Below, in pieces: positions 6,082 through 8,535 of a stretch of 8,535 nucleotides of DNA (position 1 is the first letter of the stretch; each line of letters starts with the position of its first letter). A program made the position numbers and the translations under genes. The notes under the pieces are model-generated. The model worked only from the letters and a program-made list of their open reading frames with translations. It was not told the DNA's origin and did not search any database. Origin of the DNA: JAYZAP01 sp964645285 (GTDB taxonomy: Bacteria; Pseudomonadota; Alphaproteobacteria; JAAXGF01); NCBI GenBank assembly GCA_964645285.1, contig CAZYDR010000141.1, positions 1-8,535 of the forward strand. The letters run 5' to 3'.

Positions 6082-7317
6082 CTAGGCCGGCTCAATCGTG
6101 ATATCGAGACAATCATGGGCCTGGCGCAGGGCGGCTTCGGCATCGTCGGGGGTGTCGTCCCGGGCAAAGATGAAACCGAGATAGCGGGTGCCATCCGGCG
6201 GCGGTGCCACCGGCTGGCCCCGGGGAATGCTGATGGTGACATCGTTAATGCCGGGCACTGCCCGCGCCGACTCAAGTCCGTCCACCGACCGCAGGATACC
6301 GGCGTGGGGCGTCGGGATCATCATCACCCCGGCGGGCTGGTTGTCGCGCTCCAGGCTTGCCAGAGGCAGGCCCAGAGCGTGGCGCAGGATGAGATCTTCG
6401 AGCGCGACTCCGGCGCCGAAACTCAATACCCGCGCGCAGAGCCCGCCGATGGAACGGGCGGCGACCTCAAGCGGCCAGACGCCGTCGTCGTTGACCCGGA
6501 ACTCCGCATGAATAGGGCCGTGGCGTAGGCTCAGAGCGGTAATGGCCTGTTGCGTCGTCGCGACAATGTTGTCCTGTACGCCGCGGGGCAACCGCGACGG
6601 GGTGACAAAGATGGTTTCCTCGAAGAACGGCCCATCCAGCGGGTCGGGCTTGTCGAACAGGGCCAACACGTGGAGTTCACCGTCGTCGAGCAGGCCTTCC
6701 AGGGCCACCTCCTGGCCGGGTATGAAACTCTCCACCAGAATGCGTTGGGCCGTCGCGCCCACGGCGGCAACGTCGGGCTCGTTGAGGATGCGGGTGATGC
6801 GCTCGAAGGCGGCGACGAACTCGGCCTCATTGTCGGCGCGAATGACGCCGCGGCTCGCCGCCAGGGCGACCGGTTTAAGAACGCAGGGGTAAGGCGCCGC
6901 CCGCGCCGCCGCGCGCGGGTCGTGGTCGAGGGTGAAATGCTGGAACGATGGCGCCGGCGGGCCGGCATTGGCCAGGGCCGTGCGGAAGCGGTATTTGTCG
7001 CGGGTCGCGACTACGGATTCCGGGCTGTTGTGAACCAGACCCAGAGCGTTGCTGGCCATGGCCGCCAGTACGGTAGTGCCGTCGTCGATACCGATAATGG
7101 CGGTAAACGGATGGCTTTCGGCAAACCCGGTGATTTGCCCGACGCCGGTGGTAAGGTCCGTAAAATCCAGGGTGACTGTGTGCCCGGAGGCGTATTGTTC
7201 AAGCACTGGTAGCTGGTCCGAGCCGACTACCACATCAACATCAAGGCGCCGGGCCGCGCTAAGAAAATCGCCGACCCGGTATGACGTGGTCGGCAGGAGC
7301 AAGAGCAGCCGTGTCAT
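6082..7317 (-). CDS. ATP-grasp domain protein (carboxylate-amine ligase family), substrate unknown
   Basis: This 411-residue ATP-grasp enzyme would join a carboxylate, through an acyl-phosphate, to an amine or thiol. An N-terminal Rossmann-like domain opens with MTRLLLLLPTTSYRVGDFLSAA. The ATP-grasp core shows ATRDKYRFR (Lys107), the nucleotide-binding strand PCVLKPVALAASRGV (Lys148), the hinge ILVESFIPGQEVALEG (Glu196), and metal-ligand positions HAEFR (Glu272) and PLEVAARSIGG (Glu284, Arg288). A C-terminal lobe ends with RYLGFIFARDDTPDDAEAAL. The layout resembles L-amino-acid ligase and CARNS-type proteins, but no substrate can be assigned. The ATG at 7317 is 15 bp after the Nfu gene's stop and has no Shine-Dalgarno, suggesting co-transcription and translational coupling. 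No known Fe-S pathway step uses such an enzyme, which makes the pairing notable. Confidence 0.9.
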   Translation of the reverse strand: MTRLLLLLPTTSYRVGDFLSAARRLDVDVVVGSDQLPVLEQYASGHTVTLDFTDLTTGVGQITGFAESHPFTAIIGIDDGTTVLAAMASNALGLVHNSPESVVATRDKYRFRTALANAGPPAPSFQHFTLDHDPRAAARAAPYPCVLKPVALAASRGVIRADNEAEFVAAFERITRILNEPDVAAVGATAQRILVESFIPGQEVALEGLLDDGELHVLALFDKPDPLDGPFFEETIFVTPSRLPRGVQDNIVATTQQAITALSLRHGPIHAEFRVNDDGVWPLEVAARSIGGLCARVLSFGAGVALEDLILRHALGLPLASLERDNQPAGVMMIPTPHAGILRSVDGLESARAVPGINDVTISIPRGQPVAPPPDGTRYLGFIFARDDTPDDAEAALRQAHDCLDITIEPA

Positions 7318-7332
7318 GGCTTGATCGCTAAA

Positions 7333-8175
7333 CTACATCGCGCCGGTACCGCCCTTGCCCGGCTGGTAGTAGGGATTGTCGCCGCCGGCGTGGTCGGTGA
7401 CGTCGAGCACCGAGGTAATGGCGGGCACCGCCTGCTTGATGGCCACTTCGACCCCGTTCTTGAGAGTCATGTCGGCCATGCCGCAGCCCTGGCAGCCACC
7501 TTCGAGGCGAATGTAGACCGTATCGAGCTTGACGTCGATGAGGGCGATATGGCCGCCGTGAGAGGCCACCGCCGGATTGACGTCTTCGTCGAGGATGCGG
7601 CGGATGGACAGGGCCTCCGGGGTGTTCATAGCCGGGCTCTTGAGCCGCTCGTACTCTTCGAAGGACTGCACCACCTCGACCTCGGGGACGTAGTGCTTGA
7701 GCATGTTCTCAATGCCCAGTTTCATGGCCGCGGCCGGGCCTTCCATGTCGAGCAGCACGACGCCGTCCTCGAAGCCCTGGAAAATCACCGCGCCGCCGTT
7801 TTGCGATACCGCTGGCTGGATACGGGTGTCGATGAGTTCGCGAATTTGGCCGACCACATCGTCGTCGCCGTCTTCACTGGCGTCGTCGTCGTCGCTAAGC
7901 ACCGGGTCACCGGTGATGAAATGCTCCATGACCGCGCGCAGCACCGCCGGGCGCAGGGCGTCCCAGTCCGCATCATCGGTCTTGGCGATCGTGATATGGT
8001 CGCGCCCCAGGGTCACGCCGCCGACACCGTCAACCGCGAACAGCCGCGCCGCCAGGGGCGAAGCGTCCGTGGCGGCAGGGTCGCCAAAGGCGACCGTGCG
8101 CGAGCCGGTAACCGGGCGGCCGGGCAGGAACCGGACAATGGCCGGGTCGTTGGTGGTTTCGGTCTGAATGAACAT
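7333..8175 (-). CDS. Nfu/NifU-family Fe-S scaffold with two NifU domains, the first lacking CxxC
   Basis: Nfu proteins carry or deliver Fe-S clusters to client enzymes in the cytoplasm. This one has 280 residues. An Nfu_N domain (1-92) begins MFIQTETTNDPAIVRFLPGRPV and includes LFAVDGVGGVTLGRDHITI. An acidic linker (94-106, DDDDASEDGDDD) follows. The first NifU domain (107-170) keeps IRELIDTRIQPAVSQNGGAV and KLGIENMLKHYVPEV, but where CSGCPSSTATLK is expected it reads GPAAAMK, so both cluster cysteines are gone. The second NifU domain (187-262) is complete, with GGCQGCGMADMTLKNGVEV (C228, C231) and the VTDHAGGDNPYYQP tail. Normal alphaproteobacterial Nfu proteins have Nfu_N plus one NifU domain, so this is about 90 residues longer. 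The ATG at 8175 was chosen at the conserved FIQTE; no strong Shine-Dalgarno is seen. It is the first gene of a unit with the ATP-grasp gene. Confidence 0.92.
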   Translation of the reverse strand: MFIQTETTNDPAIVRFLPGRPVTGSRTVAFGDPAATDASPLAARLFAVDGVGGVTLGRDHITIAKTDDADWDALRPAVLRAVMEHFITGDPVLSDDDDASEDGDDDVVGQIRELIDTRIQPAVSQNGGAVIFQGFEDGVVLLDMEGPAAAMKLGIENMLKHYVPEVEVVQSFEEYERLKSPAMNTPEALSIRRILDEDVNPAVASHGGHIALIDVKLDTVYIRLEGGCQGCGMADMTLKNGVEVAIKQAVPAITSVLDVTDHAGGDNPYYQPGKGGTGAM

Positions 8176-8414
8176 AATTAGCAGCTTTCGTAAGCGTTGG
8201 CGCTGGGCTGCCCTATATCTGGGCGAAAAACCGCCCGGGGACAAGCCCCCAGTACAATTTCCGGTGACCGCGGTCACATACAAACCGACTGTTGCCAGTC
8301 ACTGTATCAACATTATGGCGTGGTCTGTATTCGGCAAAGCGTGTAGAATGCCCGATGCTAAGACCTCATTGGGGGAAATGTACGTCCAGTCAAATGGTGG
8401 TTTAAGAACTCGGC
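8176..8414. promoter_or_regulatory. Divergent intergenic region between the Nfu and TadE-like genes
   Basis: This 239-bp stretch holds no convincing gene. It should carry promoters for the minus-strand Nfu unit and the plus-strand TadE-like gene. A -10-like TAGAAT at 8344-8349 (plus) has only a weak -35 candidate (TGGTCT, 8321-8326). Near the Nfu start, short mutually exclusive hairpins are possible (8210-8213 with 8221-8224; 8221-8225 with 8232-8236), plus GGGG 8237-8240 with CCCC 8246-8249. A 14-bp palindrome is listed separately. Confidence 0.4.
8264..8277. promoter_or_regulatory. Perfect 14-bp palindrome GTGACCGCGGTCAC, possible operator
   Basis: The palindrome is exact over 14 bases and lies about 90 bp upstream of the Nfu start and about 140 bp upstream of the TadE-like start. 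Its GTGAC-N4-GTCAC form is typical of a site for a dimeric regulator. It does not resemble the inverted repeat in front of the Cys-cluster regulator, so a different protein would bind it. Which gene it serves is unknown. Confidence 0.35.
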
Positions 8415-8535
8415 ATGTTACGATGGATAACGCCGCCCGGTCGGCTTATTGGTCAGTTTTTTTGTGGTCAACGCGGGCGTCAGGGCGCGACCGCGTTGGA
8501 GTTCGCCCTGGTCGGGCCTGTCTTCATATTCTTGC
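8415..8535 (+). CDS. TadE/TadG-like pseudopilin protein, 5' part only
   Basis: Forty codons are visible before the window ends. They read MLRWITPPGRLIGQFF and then CGQRGRQGATALEFALVGPVFIFL. The motif RxGATALEFALVGPVF followed by the start of a hydrophobic segment is the signature of the TadE-like domain. In this domain a short basic leader precedes a Glu-containing, prepilin-type N-terminal helix; the proteins belong to tight-adherence (Flp/Tad) pilus systems. An in-frame stop at 8403 leaves ATG 8415 as the only ATG. No strong Shine-Dalgarno is seen. The gene diverges from the Nfu gene and begins what is likely a separate locus. TadE, TadF and TadG cannot be told apart from this fragment. Confidence 0.7.
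   Translation, partial: MLRWITPPGRLIGQFFCGQRGRQGATALEFALVGPVFIFL

Noticed and set aside
6018..6275. Minus-strand extension upstream of the Cys-cluster regulator
   Set aside because: It overlaps the 3' end of the ATP-grasp gene in another frame; the helix-turn-helix domain starts just after ATG 6017.
7321..8181. A 286-codon open frame on the plus strand opposite the Nfu gene
   Set aside because: It is a shadow of the Nfu coding sequence; its composition is low in information and lacks any known motif.
8378..8535. An alternative open frame from ATG 8378 to the right edge, with GGGGG just upstream
   Set aside because: The Shine-Dalgarno spacing is too short and the translation shows no family features, whereas the overlapping frame from 8415 gives a clear TadE-like motif.
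1..8535. CRISPR arrays, tRNA/rRNA genes, insertion sequences, phage or toxin-antitoxin genes
   Set aside because: Reading both strands showed no direct-repeat arrays, cloverleaf sequences, transposase motifs or terminal inverted repeats.

Overview
This 8.5 kb window is GC-rich, gene-dense bacterial chromosome. The protein families and their style suggest an alphaproteobacterium: a GcvA-type LysR regulator, an alphaproteobacterial-style Nfu N-terminal domain, a COG2345-type cysteine regulator and a TadE-like leader at the right edge. The affiliation is inferred from family resemblance, not proven. A run of ten N at 950-959 shows that this is a draft scaffold. No tRNA, rRNA, CRISPR array, insertion sequence or phage gene was seen.

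Left half (51-5388), small-molecule metabolism. A LysR-family regulator (minus strand, split by the N gap) diverges from a luciferase-like flavin-dependent monooxygenase. A textbook LysR box, GTCAAT-N11-ATTGAC, lies between them. The monooxygenase is followed on the same strand by a Tat-exported PotD/PotF-like substrate-binding protein that has no permease or ATPase gene beside it. A 17-bp hairpin separates this pair from a convergent L-carnitine dehydrogenase/lambda-crystallin-type NAD dehydrogenase (minus). That gene in turn diverges from a homocysteine S-methyltransferase-like gene (plus). The methyltransferase gene is broken by a one-base deletion near 4993 and appears to carry His in place of the first zinc-ligand Cys. 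Carnitine oxidation feeds glycine betaine, and betaine can serve as methyl donor to homocysteine, so a quaternary-ammonium theme is possible. That is inference only.

Right half (5385-8175), a minus-strand cluster with an iron-sulfur flavour. It runs, in transcription order, from an unusual Nfu protein (Nfu_N, a degenerate NifU domain that has lost its CxxC, and an intact NifU domain), through an ATP-grasp ligase 15 bp downstream, to a winged-helix regulator with a C-terminal Cys cluster resembling SufR/COG2345 proteins. The regulator has its own likely promoter, embedded in an inverted repeat at 6047-6080. Its stop codon shares the tetramer CTAG with the stop of the convergent methyltransferase gene.

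Right edge. A 239-bp divergent intergenic region, with a 14-bp perfect palindrome, separates the Nfu gene from the first 40 codons of a TadE/TadG-like pseudopilin gene that runs off the window.

The strongest candidate for something undescribed is the three-domain Nfu protein coupled to an ATP-grasp enzyme and a probable Fe-S-sensing repressor.
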